Assembly (NCBI GenBank): GCA_965247175.1
Contig: OZ252006.1
Location: forward strand, 4,926,325-4,990,324
Direction: 5' to 3'
DNA from: JANQMX01 sp965247175
GTDB taxonomy: Bacteria > Pseudomonadota > Alphaproteobacteria > Kiloniellales > DSM-21159
DNA: 64,000 nucleotides
Part shown: in pieces, positions 16,714 through 25,672 of the stretch
Position numbering within the stretch: position 1 is the stretch's first letter
How the letters are laid out: each line of letters opens with the position of its first letter
Notes under the pieces: model-generated
Told to the model about the DNA's origin: nothing
Databases searched by the model: none
Seen by the model: the letters and a program-made list of their open reading frames with translations, nothing else
Program-made: the position numbers and the translations under genes

Positions 16714-17991
16714 ATGTTTGATATCAAGTGGATTCGCGATCACCCCGAGGCCTTCGACCAGGGTATGGAGGCGCGCGGCCTGCCGCCGCAGTCCTCTGAG
16801 ATTCTCGCGCTCGATCAGCAACGCCGCGACAGCCAAACCGCCCTGCAGGAGATGCAGGCCCGGCGCAATGAGGCCTCCAAGGCAATCGGCCAGAAGAAGA
16901 AGGCCGGCGAAGATGCGGACGCCCTGATGGCCGAGGTCGCGGCGCTGAAGGACAAGATGGCAGCGGGCGAGGAGACGGCGCGCCAGGCTGACGAGGCGCT
17001 CGAGGGCCTGCTGTCCGGCCTGCCCAATATCCCTTTGCCCGAAGTGCCGATCGGCCCCGACGAAAGCGCCAACGAGCTGGTGCGCAACAGAGGCTCCATT
17101 CCCAATCTGGAAGGCGCGGCCAAGCAGCACTTTGAGCTGGGCGAGGCCCTGGGCCAGATGGACTTCGAGCTGGCGGCGAAGCTCTCCGGCTCCCGCTTCG
17201 TGCTGCTGCGCGGCGAGCTCTCCCGCCTGAGCCGGGCACTGGCCAACTTCATGATCGACCTGCACAGCCGCGAGCATGGCTACCTGGAGGTCAGCCCGCC
17301 CTATCTGGTGCGCGATCACGTGCTCTACGGGACCGGTCAGCTGCCCAAGTTCGGCGAGGACCTCTTCAAGACGGAGGAGGGCTATTGGCTGATCCCGACG
17401 GCCGAGGTGCCCCTGACGAATCTGGTGCGCGAGTCCATCCTCGATGAGGCGGACCTGCCTAAGCGCTTCACCGCGCTGACCCCCTGCTTCCGCTCAGAAG
17501 CCGGCTCGGCCGGGCGAGACACACGCGGCATGCTGCGCCAGCACCAGTTCGACAAGGTGGAGCTTGTCTCCGCCGTGCATCCCGATCGTTCCATGGAAGA
17601 GCTCGAGCGCATGCTGAGCTGCGCCGAGGAGGTGCTGAAGCGCCTCGGGTTGGCCTACCGCGTGATGCTGCTCTCCTCCGGGGACATGAGCGCCGCCTCG
17701 CGCAAGACCTACGACATTGAAGTCTGGCTGCCGGGGCAGGAGACCTATCGGGAGATCTCAAGCTGCTCCAACTGCTGGGACTTTCAGGCCCGTCGCATGG
17801 CCGCGCGTTTCCGTCCGGAAGGCGAGAAGGCGACGCGCTTCCTGCACACCTTGAATGGCTCCGGCGTAGCGGTCGGGCGGGCCCTGATCGCGGTGATGGA
17901 GAACTATCAGCAAGCCGACGGCAGCATCGTCATTCCGGAAGCAGTTCGGCCCTACATGGGCGGGCAGGAGATCATCGCGGCTCATGGCTAA
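16714..17991 (+). CDS. serS: seryl-tRNA synthetase
   Basis: 425 residues, full length for class II SerRS. The N-terminal coiled-coil arm (about 25-105), which binds the long variable arm of tRNA-Ser, precedes the catalytic domain. Motif 2 is FRSEAGSAGRDTRGM (259-273) and motif 3 ends in GRALIAVMENYQ (about 388-399); TAEVPLTNL of the active site is also present. It charges tRNA-Ser and, with selC systems, tRNA-Sec. The stop overlaps the surE start by eight bases, so surE is probably translationally coupled. Confidence 0.97.
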   Translation: MFDIKWIRDHPEAFDQGMEARGLPPQSSEILALDQQRRDSQTALQEMQARRNEASKAIGQKKKAGEDADALMAEVAALKDKMAAGEETARQADEALEGLLSGLPNIPLPEVPIGPDESANELVRNRGSIPNLEGAAKQHFELGEALGQMDFELAAKLSGSRFVLLRGELSRLSRALANFMIDLHSREHGYLEVSPPYLVRDHVLYGTGQLPKFGEDLFKTEEGYWLIPTAEVPLTNLVRESILDEADLPKRFTALTPCFRSEAGSAGRDTRGMLRQHQFDKVELVSAVHPDRSMEELERMLSCAEEVLKRLGLAYRVMLLSSGDMSAASRKTYDIEVWLPGQETYREISSCSNCWDFQARRMAARFRPEGEKATRFLHTLNGSGVAVGRALIAVMENYQQADGSIVIPEAVRPYMGGQEIIAAHG

Positions 17992-18757
17992 GCCTCTGGA
18001 CGGCCAGCGTATTCTGGTCACCAACGACGATGGCATTCATGCGCCTGGCCTCAAGGCGTTGGAGCAGGTTGCACAGGCCTTGAGCGATGATGTCTGGACG
18101 GTGGCGCCGGAGGTCGAGCAGTCAGCGATGAGCCACGCCCTGACGACCAGGCGGCCGCTGACTATCCAGGAGTTCGGCGAGCGGCGGTTCGCTGTCAACG
18201 GCACACCGAGCGACTGCATGGTGGTGGGATTCCGGAAGGTGCTGGACGGTCAACCGCCCGGCCTGGTGCTTTCCGGCGTGAACCATGGCGGCAATCTGGC
18301 GGAGGACGTGCTCTACTCCGGAACGGTCGCGGCAGCCATGGAGGCCGTGATGCTGGGCAGCCACGCCATCGCCTTCAGTCAGGTTGGTAGCCGCGAGCTC
18401 GACATGCCCTTTCCAGCCGTCGCGGAGTATGCACCGCAGGTGATTGTGGGCCTGCAGAAGGTGGATTGGCGGCGCGACTTGCTGATCAACGTCAACTTCC
18501 CGCCAACGTCACTGGCCGGGGTCAAGGGGATCAAGGTGACCAGCCAGGGCCGCGGCTTGGGACCGGCCGGTTTGATGGAAGGGAAGGATCCGGGCGGGCG
18601 AGACTATGTCTGGATCGGGGACTGGGCAGCGAACACATCGGCGGAGCCCGGAAGCGACATCGCCGCAGTGGATGACGGCTGGGTCTCGGTCACCCCGTTG
18701 CACCAGGACCTGACCTATCGAGAGATCCTGCCGCGGTTGACGGAGCTCTTTGCATGA
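17984..18757 (+). CDS. surE: 5'/3'-nucleotidase SurE
   Basis: 257 residues. The metal-binding set is visible: N14-D15-D16 in ILVTNDDGIHAPGL, S47 in EQSAMSHALT and N100 in SGVNHGGNLAED, the last being the family signature. SurE removes phosphate from nucleoside 5'- and 3'-monophosphates and short polyphosphates, and is linked to stationary-phase survival. The surE-pcm-nlpD order seen here is the classic arrangement also found in gammaproteobacteria. It overlaps serS by eight bases and ends 21 bases before pcm. Confidence 0.96.
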   Translation: MAKPLDGQRILVTNDDGIHAPGLKALEQVAQALSDDVWTVAPEVEQSAMSHALTTRRPLTIQEFGERRFAVNGTPSDCMVVGFRKVLDGQPPGLVLSGVNHGGNLAEDVLYSGTVAAAMEAVMLGSHAIAFSQVGSRELDMPFPAVAEYAPQVIVGLQKVDWRRDLLINVNFPPTSLAGVKGIKVTSQGRGLGPAGLMEGKDPGGRDYVWIGDWAANTSAEPGSDIAAVDDGWVSVTPLHQDLTYREILPRLTELFA

Positions 18758-18778
18758 CCCTGGCGTGGTGACGCCTGG

Positions 18779-19447
18779 ATGACCATCGAGGCCCGCAAGA
18801 TACGCCTGCTGATGCAGCTGCGCCGTGCCGGCATCACCGACACCGCCGTGCTCTCGGCTATGGAGAGCATCCCGCGCGAGCTCTTTACCCCGCCGGCCTT
18901 CCAGGACCAGGCCTATGAACTGATGGCCCTGCCGATCGGCCGAGGGCAAACGCTGAGCGCACCGGACGTGGTCGCCATGATGACCCAGGCGCTGGAGTGC
19001 AAGGGGCGGGAGACGGTGCTGGAGATCGGCACCGGCTCCGGCTACCAGGCGGCCATCCTATCGCGTGTTTGCCGCAGGGTTTACACAATTGAGCGGCATC
19101 GACCTTTGCTTGAAGAGGCGGAAGAGCGTTTCAAGCAATTGCGACTCCACAACATCACGACATACTGTGGCGACGGCAGCAAAGGCTGGCCGGAGCCGCG
19201 CAGCTTTCCGCGCATCATCGTGACCTGTGCGGCGGTATTCCCGCCTGAGCCCTTGCTGGAGCAATTGGCAGAGGACGGCATCATGGTGCTGCCGGTGGGC
19301 GGCCAGGGCCGCACGCAGGACCTCGTGAAGCTGCGCAAGACCGCAAGCGGTGTCGAGCAAGAGAGCTTGGCGGCCGTGCGCTTCGTGCCCTTGGTCGCAG
19401 GCGAGGCGAACGGCGAGGGCGCAGGCGAAGGGCAGGAGTCCGGATGA
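18779..19447 (+). CDS. pcm: protein-L-isoaspartate O-methyltransferase
   Basis: 222 residues. The PCMT signature GRGQTLSAPDVVAMMTQAL carries the active-site Ser60, and VLEIGTGSGYQAAILSR (80-96) is the SAM-binding motif I. It methylates isoaspartyl residues in aged proteins so that they revert to aspartate. The C-terminus has an extra Gly/Glu-rich tail. The gene lies between surE and the LysM/LytM gene; its stop overlaps the next start by four bases (ATGA). Confidence 0.95.
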   Translation: MTIEARKIRLLMQLRRAGITDTAVLSAMESIPRELFTPPAFQDQAYELMALPIGRGQTLSAPDVVAMMTQALECKGRETVLEIGTGSGYQAAILSRVCRRVYTIERHRPLLEEAEERFKQLRLHNITTYCGDGSKGWPEPRSFPRIIVTCAAVFPPEPLLEQLAEDGIMVLPVGGQGRTQDLVKLRKTASGVEQESLAAVRFVPLVAGEANGEGAGEGQESG

Positions 19448-20631
19448 CACTGCGCCTTATCTTTGTGACCTTGGCTGGCCTGTTCTTGCTGGCTGCTTGC
19501 TCCAATCCCGAGCGGGTGCGCATCACCCAATCACCCGGCGCGCCGCCGCCGATTCCGGTGCGCAAGCCGGAGGTGACCGCTGCTGCGCCGGTGTTCAACC
19601 CGGCGGAGGTGCGCTCGCCCAGCAGCGTACAGAGCGTCCCGCTTGGCGCGCCCACGCCGCTTCCGCTGCCCGAGCCGGCCGCTGGCACGGCTGTCCCGCC
19701 ACCGCCCTCTCCAATCCCACCTCCGACGCCGGCCGCAACACCGTCGGCCCCGCCCCGTGCAACCATGGCGCTGCCGCCCGGTGGCCGCTACCAGGTGCAG
19801 CCAGGGGATACCCTCTACGGTATCTCCCGGCGCTTCGGTCTGCCGGTCAAGAGCATCGTCGAGCGCAACGGCCTGACCCCGCCTTACCGCCTCAACCCCG
19901 GCCAAACGCTGCAACTCCCAGCCCAACGGGTGCATCGCGTCCAGCCCGGCGACACGCTCTACAGCGTCTCTCGGCAGTACAACGTCGACCGCAGCCAACT
20001 TGCCGCGGTCAACGATCTCGAGGCGCCGTACAGCCTCTCCGTCGGGCAGAGCTTGGCCATACCAACGGCTGGCTCGGCGCCAGCCGGGCAGTTGGCGATG
20101 GCCCCGGCCAGTGTCCCGCGGACCGCCCCATCAGCGCCGGCGCCGGCCACCCAGCCTCAGTCCCAACCTCAGCAGCCGCAGGTGGCGCAGCCCCGGGCCG
20201 TGGCGCTGCCGAGCCAGCCGCCCGACCCGCCGCCCGTGCCGCCGACTGCCAACGGTCTCGGCTTTCTCTGGCCGACCCAGGGCCGGGTGATTGCCGAGTA
20301 TGGGCCTCAGGGGGACGGGCGTCACAACGACGGCATCAACATCGCAGCACCCCGCGGCGCGCCTGTGGTGGCGGCGGAGCGGGGTGAGGTGGTCTATGCC
20401 GGAAGCGAGCTGAAGGGCTTCGGCAATCTCCTGCTGATCCGCCATGAGAATGGCTGGGTCTCGGCCTATGCGCACAATTCCAGCCTGCTGGTTTCGAAAG
20501 GGGAGCGGGTGTCGCGCGGGCAGGTGATCGCCCGGGTGGGACGCAGCGGCAGCGTCGACCGTCCGCAGCTCCACTTCGAAATCCGCAAGGGAAGCCGGGC
20601 GGTGGACCCACGCGAGTTGCTGCCGAGCTAG
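19444..20631 (+). CDS. NlpD-like lipoprotein with two LysM domains and a degenerate LytM (M23) domain
   Basis: 395 residues. A lipoprotein signal ends in LLAAC (Cys19). Two LysM modules follow (about 115-158 and 163-205, both with QPGDTLY), then Pro/Gln-rich linkers and a C-terminal LytM domain (about 270-393). The LytM zinc and catalytic residues are mostly lost: the HxGxD motif reads NDGIN and the HxH motif reads QLH. As in E. coli NlpD, it is therefore expected to activate an amidase rather than cut peptidoglycan itself. The location is the periplasmic face of a membrane. It follows pcm with a 4-base overlap, and its TAG shares a CTAG with the convergent ATPase gene. Confidence 0.9.
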   Translation: MTLRLIFVTLAGLFLLAACSNPERVRITQSPGAPPPIPVRKPEVTAAAPVFNPAEVRSPSSVQSVPLGAPTPLPLPEPAAGTAVPPPPSPIPPPTPAATPSAPPRATMALPPGGRYQVQPGDTLYGISRRFGLPVKSIVERNGLTPPYRLNPGQTLQLPAQRVHRVQPGDTLYSVSRQYNVDRSQLAAVNDLEAPYSLSVGQSLAIPTAGSAPAGQLAMAPASVPRTAPSAPAPATQPQSQPQQPQVAQPRAVALPSQPPDPPPVPPTANGLGFLWPTQGRVIAEYGPQGDGRHNDGINIAAPRGAPVVAAERGEVVYAGSELKGFGNLLLIRHENGWVSAYAHNSSLLVSKGERVSRGQVIARVGRSGSVDRPQLHFEIRKGSRAVDPRELLPS

Positions 20632-21197
20632 CTGAGACTATTGAGAAATCGCTCCGCCTGTGGCGGCCTGGTGAACTCGATGCGCTCCATGTTGGCGTAG
20701 TCCGGCCCATCGAAGATCGCCCGGTAGGCTCGCTTCTGAGGCGCGTGCTTCTTCAGAATCCAAACAAGAATAGAGTCGCTGCTGAAGAAAGCCTTGGAGA
20801 CAGTTTCGTAGTTACCCGAATAGAGCTGCTGCTTGGTGACAGCGCGCACGGTGGTGCGGCGCAGAGCGCGGACCATGATGCGGGGAAAGGCGTAGTTCAG
20901 CCAAACGGCCGCCGTGGCGCGTGGCCAGAGGTACTCTCGCCAGCTGCCGAAGTTTCCATCCATCACCCAACGCTCCTCTGCCGCTGCCGCACTCAAGATG
21001 CGGGCGAACTCAGCCGAAGGCCGCGGTGTCCAGCCGGGCAGCCAATAGAGAGCGTCGATCTGTTGATGACGGGAGCCGAGCTGTTTGGCCAGGCGCTCGG
21101 CGAAGGTTGTCTTGCCGGCACAGCTGGTGCCAATGACGATAACTCGAGAGAGATCGATCAGCGCGCCGCCGTCCGGTTTGGGCCGGTCAGGTGGCAT
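20628..21197 (-). CDS. P-loop NTPase of the adenylate-kinase-like AAA type
   Basis: 189 residues. Walker A is G23-TSCAGKT-30, followed by TFAERLAKQL. IDALYWLPGWTPR and ERWVMDGNFGS match the small P-loop kinases often called topology modulation or FlaR-like proteins. The substrate is unknown; a nucleotide or small-molecule kinase role is plausible from the fold. ATG 21197 was chosen because the coding character starts there; the longer in-frame reading upstream overlaps the DUF815 gene out of frame. It begins 5 bases after the DUF815 stop and likely shares its transcript. Confidence 0.8.
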   Translation of the reverse strand: MPPDRPKPDGGALIDLSRVIVIGTSCAGKTTFAERLAKQLGSRHQQIDALYWLPGWTPRPSAEFARILSAAAAEERWVMDGNFGSWREYLWPRATAAVWLNYAFPRIMVRALRRTTVRAVTKQQLYSGNYETVSKAFFSSDSILVWILKKHAPQKRAYRAIFDGPDYANMERIEFTRPPQAERFLNSLS

Positions 21198-21202
21198 AGC
21201 GC

Positions 21203-22093
21203 TCAGTTGGCGCCGTCGAGGCTCTTGCCGAGCTCTCCGGCCAAATCTTGAATGAACTGCCAGGCGACTCGGCCCGAGCGCGCACCGCGGGTGACGGACC
21301 ACTCGTTGGCGCGGCGGCGCAGCTCTTCGCTCGTCAGGCCAAGCCCGAAGTGGGCGGCATAGCCTTCGACCATGGCGAAGTAGGTCGCCTGATCGGCATT
21401 GTGGAAACCCAGCCAAAGGCCGAAGCGGTCGGACAGGCTGACTTTCTCCTCAACTGCCTCAGAGGGGTTTATGGCGGTCGATTGCTCGTTGTCGATCATG
21501 TCGCGCGCCATCAGGTGCCGCCGGTTGGAGGTGGCGTAGAAGATGACATTCTCCGGCCGCCCCTCGACCCCGCCTTCCAGCACCGCTTTCAGGGACTTGT
21601 AGCTGGTGTCGTCCTGATCGAAGGAAAGGTCGTCGCAAAACAGGATGCAGCGTCGCCCGCCGCCGCGCAGGTTTTCCAGCAACTGGGGCAGGCTGGGAAT
21701 ATCTTCGCGGTGAATCTCAACCAGGGCGATGGGCGATCGGCCCTGGTGCCGGTCCTCGGCGGAGATCTCCGCATGACAGGCCTTGACCAGGGAGGATTTG
21801 CCAGTCCCGCGCGCGCCCCACAGCAGGGCGTTGTTGGCCGGCAGGCCACGGGCGAAGCGCCGCGTGTTCTCCAGCAGCTTGTCGATCTGCAGGTCGATGC
21901 CTTGCAGCAGCCCAAGGGGGATGCGGTTGATCTTGGCGACCGGCTGGCAGGTGGCGCTGTCGGCATGCCAGACGAAAGCCTCGCTCTCTTCCGGCAGGCC
22001 AAAAGGCTCACTTGTCGGCGCCAGCCGTTCGAGCGCTGCCGCAATGCGGTCGAGCGTCGGCAGTAAGTTGTCCAGGTCGCGCTGCGTCGTCAT
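21203..22093 (-). CDS. DUF815 family AAA-type ATPase
   Basis: 296 residues, full length for DUF815. Walker A lies in LLWGARGTGKSSLVKA and Walker B in CILFCDDLSF, followed by SYKSLKAVLEGGVEGRPENV and YATSNRRHLM, which are sensor-like conserved stretches of this family. The function of the family is not established; its frequent place beside yajC-secDF in alphaproteobacteria is the main clue. It is divergent from yajC across about 200 bases, with the small P-loop NTPase immediately downstream. Confidence 0.9.
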   Translation of the reverse strand: MTTQRDLDNLLPTLDRIAAALERLAPTSEPFGLPEESEAFVWHADSATCQPVAKINRIPLGLLQGIDLQIDKLLENTRRFARGLPANNALLWGARGTGKSSLVKACHAEISAEDRHQGRSPIALVEIHREDIPSLPQLLENLRGGGRRCILFCDDLSFDQDDTSYKSLKAVLEGGVEGRPENVIFYATSNRRHLMARDMIDNEQSTAINPSEAVEEKVSLSDRFGLWLGFHNADQATYFAMVEGYAAHFGLGLTSEELRRRANEWSVTRGARSGRVAWQFIQDLAGELGKSLDGAN

Positions 22094-22292
22094 GAGCCCT
22101 CCACGGTGGGAAGGCCGCGAAGCTAGGCAGGGCCGAGCGTGCGGTCAATCTCGCCTTGCCAAGAACTGGCGGGTGGCGCCGTTGCAAAACAGCCATGGCG
22201 GGCTATAGTCCCGCCCGCTGCGCGTTCCCGGAAAGCCCGTGGCGGCGCGGCTTCCCGAGGCGCAGACGAAACCGATTGCTCAAGGACCGGAT

Positions 22293-22730
22293 ATGCTGAT
22301 TTCCCCCGCCTACGCACAGGCCGGCGCGGCCGCCGAACCCAACCTGCTGGTCACGTTTCTACCGCTGATCGCCATATTTGCGATCTTTTACTTCCTTATG
22401 ATTCGGCCGCAGCAGCGCAAGATGAAGCAGCATCGTGAGATGGTTGGTAATCTTAGGCGTGGCGACAAGGTGGTCACCGCCGGCGGCTTTATCGGCACCG
22501 TGGCAAAAGTCCACGACGACGAGCTCGAGGTGGAGATCGCCAAGGACGTCAAGGTGCGGGTGGTTCGCGGCACCATCTCGGAAGTTGTTAACAAGAGCCA
22601 GCCGCGGGGCGAGAAGACCACGGCGAAGAAGGAACAGCCGGCCGACGAGCCGGAGGTGTCCGAGGCGGACGAGGAAGCTGCACCCTCGGCGGGCGAAGAG
22701 AAGAAATCCGTGTTTCGCCGCCGGCGTTAG
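22293..22730 (+). CDS. yajC: preprotein translocase subunit YajC
   Basis: 145 residues. A single membrane helix (about 17-37) runs into the family signature FYFLMIRPQQRKMKQHREM, followed by the small beta-rich domain RRGDKVVTAGGFIGTVAKV. An acidic/basic tail (about 105-145) is longer than in E. coli YajC. YajC binds SecDF and supports Sec export and membrane protein insertion. ATG 22293, five bases after AAGGA, was preferred over an in-frame start 54 bases upstream. First gene of yajC-secD-secF. Confidence 0.95.
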   Translation: MLISPAYAQAGAAAEPNLLVTFLPLIAIFAIFYFLMIRPQQRKMKQHREMVGNLRRGDKVVTAGGFIGTVAKVHDDELEVEIAKDVKVRVVRGTISEVVNKSQPRGEKTTAKKEQPADEPEVSEADEEAAPSAGEEKKSVFRRRR

Positions 22731-22757
22731 GTCCGGCCGGCAGGAGACTGCAAGAGC

Positions 22758-24338
22758 ATGGTTCGTATATCTCGCTGGCAGGTCGTTTTCGTCGTTTTCG
22801 TTTTCGTTCTCGGCGTTCTCTATGCCTTCCCAAACCTGCTGTCCAAGAGCGCCAGCGAGGCGCTGCCGAGTTGGTTGCCCAGCACCCAGCAGATGAACCT
22901 CGGCCTGGACCTTCAGGGCGGCTGCTATTTGCTCACCTCGGTCTCGATCGATGAGGTTTTTGTCGAGCAGCGCGAGAACATGGTCGCGGCCGTTCGCTCT
23001 GAGCTGCGCCAGGAGCGCCTTGGCTACACCAATCTCGGTGTCGACGAGGGCGGCGAGGTGACTTTTACCCTGCGCGACCCTGGCAGCGCCGACCGCGTGC
23101 GCGACGGACTGCGCGACCTGATCGGCTTCGACTGGCAGCTGTTCATCGACAGTGACGGTGAAGCGACCTTGAGCCAGACCGACCAGGCCATCCGGTTGAG
23201 CGAAGAGACGGTCATGCTGCAGACCGTCGAGATCATGCGCCGCCGTTTGGATCCGGAGGGCACGCGCGGTGTTGTTGTGCAGCGCCAAGGCGAAGATCGC
23301 GTTGTCATTCAAATCCCCGGTGCCGAAGACTGCGAGGCCGAGAAGGCACTGATCGGCCAAACGGCCAAGCTGACCTTTCATCTGGTCAACACTGAGGTGG
23401 TCCCCGGCACCGGTTCCGTGCCGCCGGGCTTCCAGGTCGTGCCCAGCGCAAATCCCGACGATCCCATGTCCGCGTCGGCCTACGTGGTCGAGCGTCGCGT
23501 CCGCCTGAGCGGTGAGCGCCTGACCGACGCCCAGCAGTCCTTCGACCAGATCAGCGGTCTGCCGGTGGTGACCTTTGCCTTCGATACTCGGGGCGGCCAG
23601 ATCTTCGCCGACCTCACCCGGCAGAACGTCAACCGGCCTTTCGCCATTGTTCTGGACGACGCGGTGATCAGTGCACCGGTTATCCGCACGCCTATCCTCG
23701 GTGGCCGCGGCCAGATCGAAGGCGGCTTCACCATTGAAGAGGCGCAGCGACTGGCGCTCTTGTTGCGCGCCGGCGCCCTGCCGGCCTCCATCACCTTCCT
23801 GGAAGAGCGCTCGGTTGGAGCGAGCCTTGGTCAGGACTCCATCGAGGCTGGTGAGTTCGCCAGCGTCCTGGGCTTGGCGCTCGTCGTCGTCTTCATGGTC
23901 ACGGTCTATGGCCTGTTCGGTGCGATGGCCTGCGTCGCTCTCTTCTTCAACCTGATCTTGGTGGCGGCGGCATTGACCGGGTTGCAAGCGACTCTGACAC
24001 TACCCGGAATCGCTGGTATCGTGCTCACCATTGGCATGGCCGTCGATGCCAACGTGCTGATCTTCGAGCGAATACGTGAGGAGATACGCAACGGGAGAGG
24101 GCCGGTCTCTGCCATCGATGCTGGCTACAAGCAGGCGCTCAGCACCATCATCGACGCCAATCTGACCACCTTCATCGCGGCAGCCCTGCTCTATTTCTTC
24201 GGCAGCGGGCCGATCAAGGGCTTTGCCGTCACCCTATCCATCGGCCTCATCACCTCGCTGTTCTCGGCGCTGATGGTGACACGGCTCTTGATGGTGCTTT
24301 GGCTGCGGCAAAGGAAGCCGCAGAACTTGCCGGTCTAG
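22758..24338 (+). CDS. secD: protein translocase subunit SecD
   Basis: 526 residues. The N-terminal helix (RWQVVFVVFVFVLGVLYAF) precedes NLGLDLQGGCYLL, the conserved D1 signature of SecD. The large periplasmic P1 domain follows, then five membrane helices from about residue 365 with VLTIGMAVDANVLIFERIREE, the D5 motif. SecDF uses the proton gradient to complete Sec-dependent export. It lies 27 bases after yajC and 9 bases before secF. Confidence 0.97.
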   Translation: MVRISRWQVVFVVFVFVLGVLYAFPNLLSKSASEALPSWLPSTQQMNLGLDLQGGCYLLTSVSIDEVFVEQRENMVAAVRSELRQERLGYTNLGVDEGGEVTFTLRDPGSADRVRDGLRDLIGFDWQLFIDSDGEATLSQTDQAIRLSEETVMLQTVEIMRRRLDPEGTRGVVVQRQGEDRVVIQIPGAEDCEAEKALIGQTAKLTFHLVNTEVVPGTGSVPPGFQVVPSANPDDPMSASAYVVERRVRLSGERLTDAQQSFDQISGLPVVTFAFDTRGGQIFADLTRQNVNRPFAIVLDDAVISAPVIRTPILGGRGQIEGGFTIEEAQRLALLLRAGALPASITFLEERSVGASLGQDSIEAGEFASVLGLALVVVFMVTVYGLFGAMACVALFFNLILVAAALTGLQATLTLPGIAGIVLTIGMAVDANVLIFERIREEIRNGRGPVSAIDAGYKQALSTIIDANLTTFIAAALLYFFGSGPIKGFAVTLSIGLITSLFSALMVTRLLMVLWLRQRKPQNLPV

Positions 24339-24347
24339 GGGCACAAC

Positions 24348-25286
24348 ATGGCTATCATTCGTCACCTGCCCTTGGGGTTCGGCATCCGCTTTCTGGCCAA
24401 GCGCAAGGCATTCCTAGCCCTCTCGGCTGCCTTGATCGTTGCCTCTATCGCGTCCTTTCTGACCATCGGGCTCAACTTCGGAATCGACTTCCGCGGTGGC
24501 ATTCTCTTGGAAGTGCGTTTCCAGCAGCAGCCCGACCTCGCTTCGCTGCGGTCGCGCCTTGATGGTTTGGGTCTCGGTGAGGTCAGCTTGCAGACCTTCG
24601 GCGAACCCAACGACGTGCTCATCAACGTTCAGCGCCAGGAGGGGGGAGAAGAGGCACAGAATGCCGCTGTGCAGGCGATCAGAGGGGCTTTGGGCAACGA
24701 GGGCGTAGACTACCGAAGAACGGAGTTCGTGGGGCCAACCGTCGGCGCAGAGCTACGTCAGGCGGGCATCCTTGCCACGCTGCTCTCCCTCGCCGCCATC
24801 GGCTGCTACATCTGGTTTCGCTTCGAGTGGCATTTCGCCGTCGCTGCTTTGGCCGCCCTTGCGCACGACATCATCGCCACGATCGGCTTCTATTCGGTGA
24901 TGCAGCTGGAGTTCAATCTGGCAACCTTGGCGGCAGTGCTGACCATTGCGGGCTATTCGATCAACGACACCGTTGTGGTCTTCGACCGCGTGCGGGAAAT
25001 GCTGCGCAAGTACAAGAAGCGCCCGGTCGAGGACGTCCTGGATGACGCGATCAACATGACGCTGTCTCGCACCTTGTTGACGTCCGTCACCACCTTGCTC
25101 GCCCTCTTCGCGCTCTACATCTTCGGTGGCGAGGTTATTCAGGGCTTTGTTATCGGCCTGATCTGGGGGGTTCTGATCGGCACCTACTCGTCGATCGCGC
25201 TGGCCGTGCCGCTGCTCTATTACCTCGGGGTTCGCCGGATCGAGACGGGAGACAGCGACGAGCCGGCAGAGGCGACGGCGGCTTAG
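24348..25286 (+). CDS. secF: protein translocase subunit SecF
   Basis: 312 residues with six membrane helices. GIDFRGGILLEV is the D1 motif; VLTIAGYSINDTVVVFDRVRE is the conserved D4 region (here split as VLTIAGYSI and NDTVVVFDRVRE). The LSRTLLTSVTTLLALFALY helix follows. It pairs with SecD. Six bases separate it from the next gene, so transcription probably continues into the Mth938-like gene. Confidence 0.97.
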   Translation: MAIIRHLPLGFGIRFLAKRKAFLALSAALIVASIASFLTIGLNFGIDFRGGILLEVRFQQQPDLASLRSRLDGLGLGEVSLQTFGEPNDVLINVQRQEGGEEAQNAAVQAIRGALGNEGVDYRRTEFVGPTVGAELRQAGILATLLSLAAIGCYIWFRFEWHFAVAALAALAHDIIATIGFYSVMQLEFNLATLAAVLTIAGYSINDTVVVFDRVREMLRKYKKRPVEDVLDDAINMTLSRTLLTSVTTLLALFALYIFGGEVIQGFVIGLIWGVLIGTYSSIALAVPLLYYLGVRRIETGDSDEPAEATAA

Positions 25287-25291
25287 CTTCC

Positions 25292-25669
25292 ATGGATATC
25301 ACCCCACGGGTAGCACCGGGACGCATGCTCATCGAGGGCTACGGCGAGGGTGGCTTTCAGGTTTCAGGAGAGCGTTACAAGGGCTCGGTGATCGTGCTCC
25401 CCGAAGCCGTGCTGCCATGGGATGTGGCGGACTTCGCAGCATTCGGTGCCGACAGCCTGTCGCCGCTGATCGGGAAGCAAAGTGAGATCGACGTGCTGCT
25501 GCTCGGCTGCGGCCCGCAGATCGCGCTTCTGCCGCGTGCGTTGCGGGAGAGCTTGCGCGAGCAAGGGCTTGTGCCGGAACCCATGGACACCGGCGCGGCT
25601 TGCCGAACCTTCAACGTGCTGATCACCGAAGACCGCCGCGTGGCTGCCGCCCTCATCGCGGTGGCGTAA
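25292..25669 (+). CDS. Mth938-like domain protein (NDUFAF3 homologue)
   Basis: 125 residues, the usual size of the Mth938/DUF498 family. Motifs include RMLIEGYGEGGF near the N-terminus, GSVIVLPE, and DVLLLGCGPQIALLP, followed by MDTGAACRTFNVLITEDRRVAAALIA, which is the conserved end of the family (here as MDTGAACRTFNVL plus ITEDRRVAAALIA). The eukaryotic homologue NDUFAF3 assembles respiratory complex I, and the bacterial gene is often placed with secDF. A role in membrane-complex assembly is therefore likely but not proven. It lies 5 bases after secF. Confidence 0.85.
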   Translation: MDITPRVAPGRMLIEGYGEGGFQVSGERYKGSVIVLPEAVLPWDVADFAAFGADSLSPLIGKQSEIDVLLLGCGPQIALLPRALRESLREQGLVPEPMDTGAACRTFNVLITEDRRVAAALIAVA

Positions 25670-25672
25670 GCC

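Noticed and set aside
22359..23987. 542-codon open frame antisense to yajC/secD
   Set aside because: Same reason: it mirrors the third-position GC bias of secD and lacks a ribosome-binding site or family motifs.
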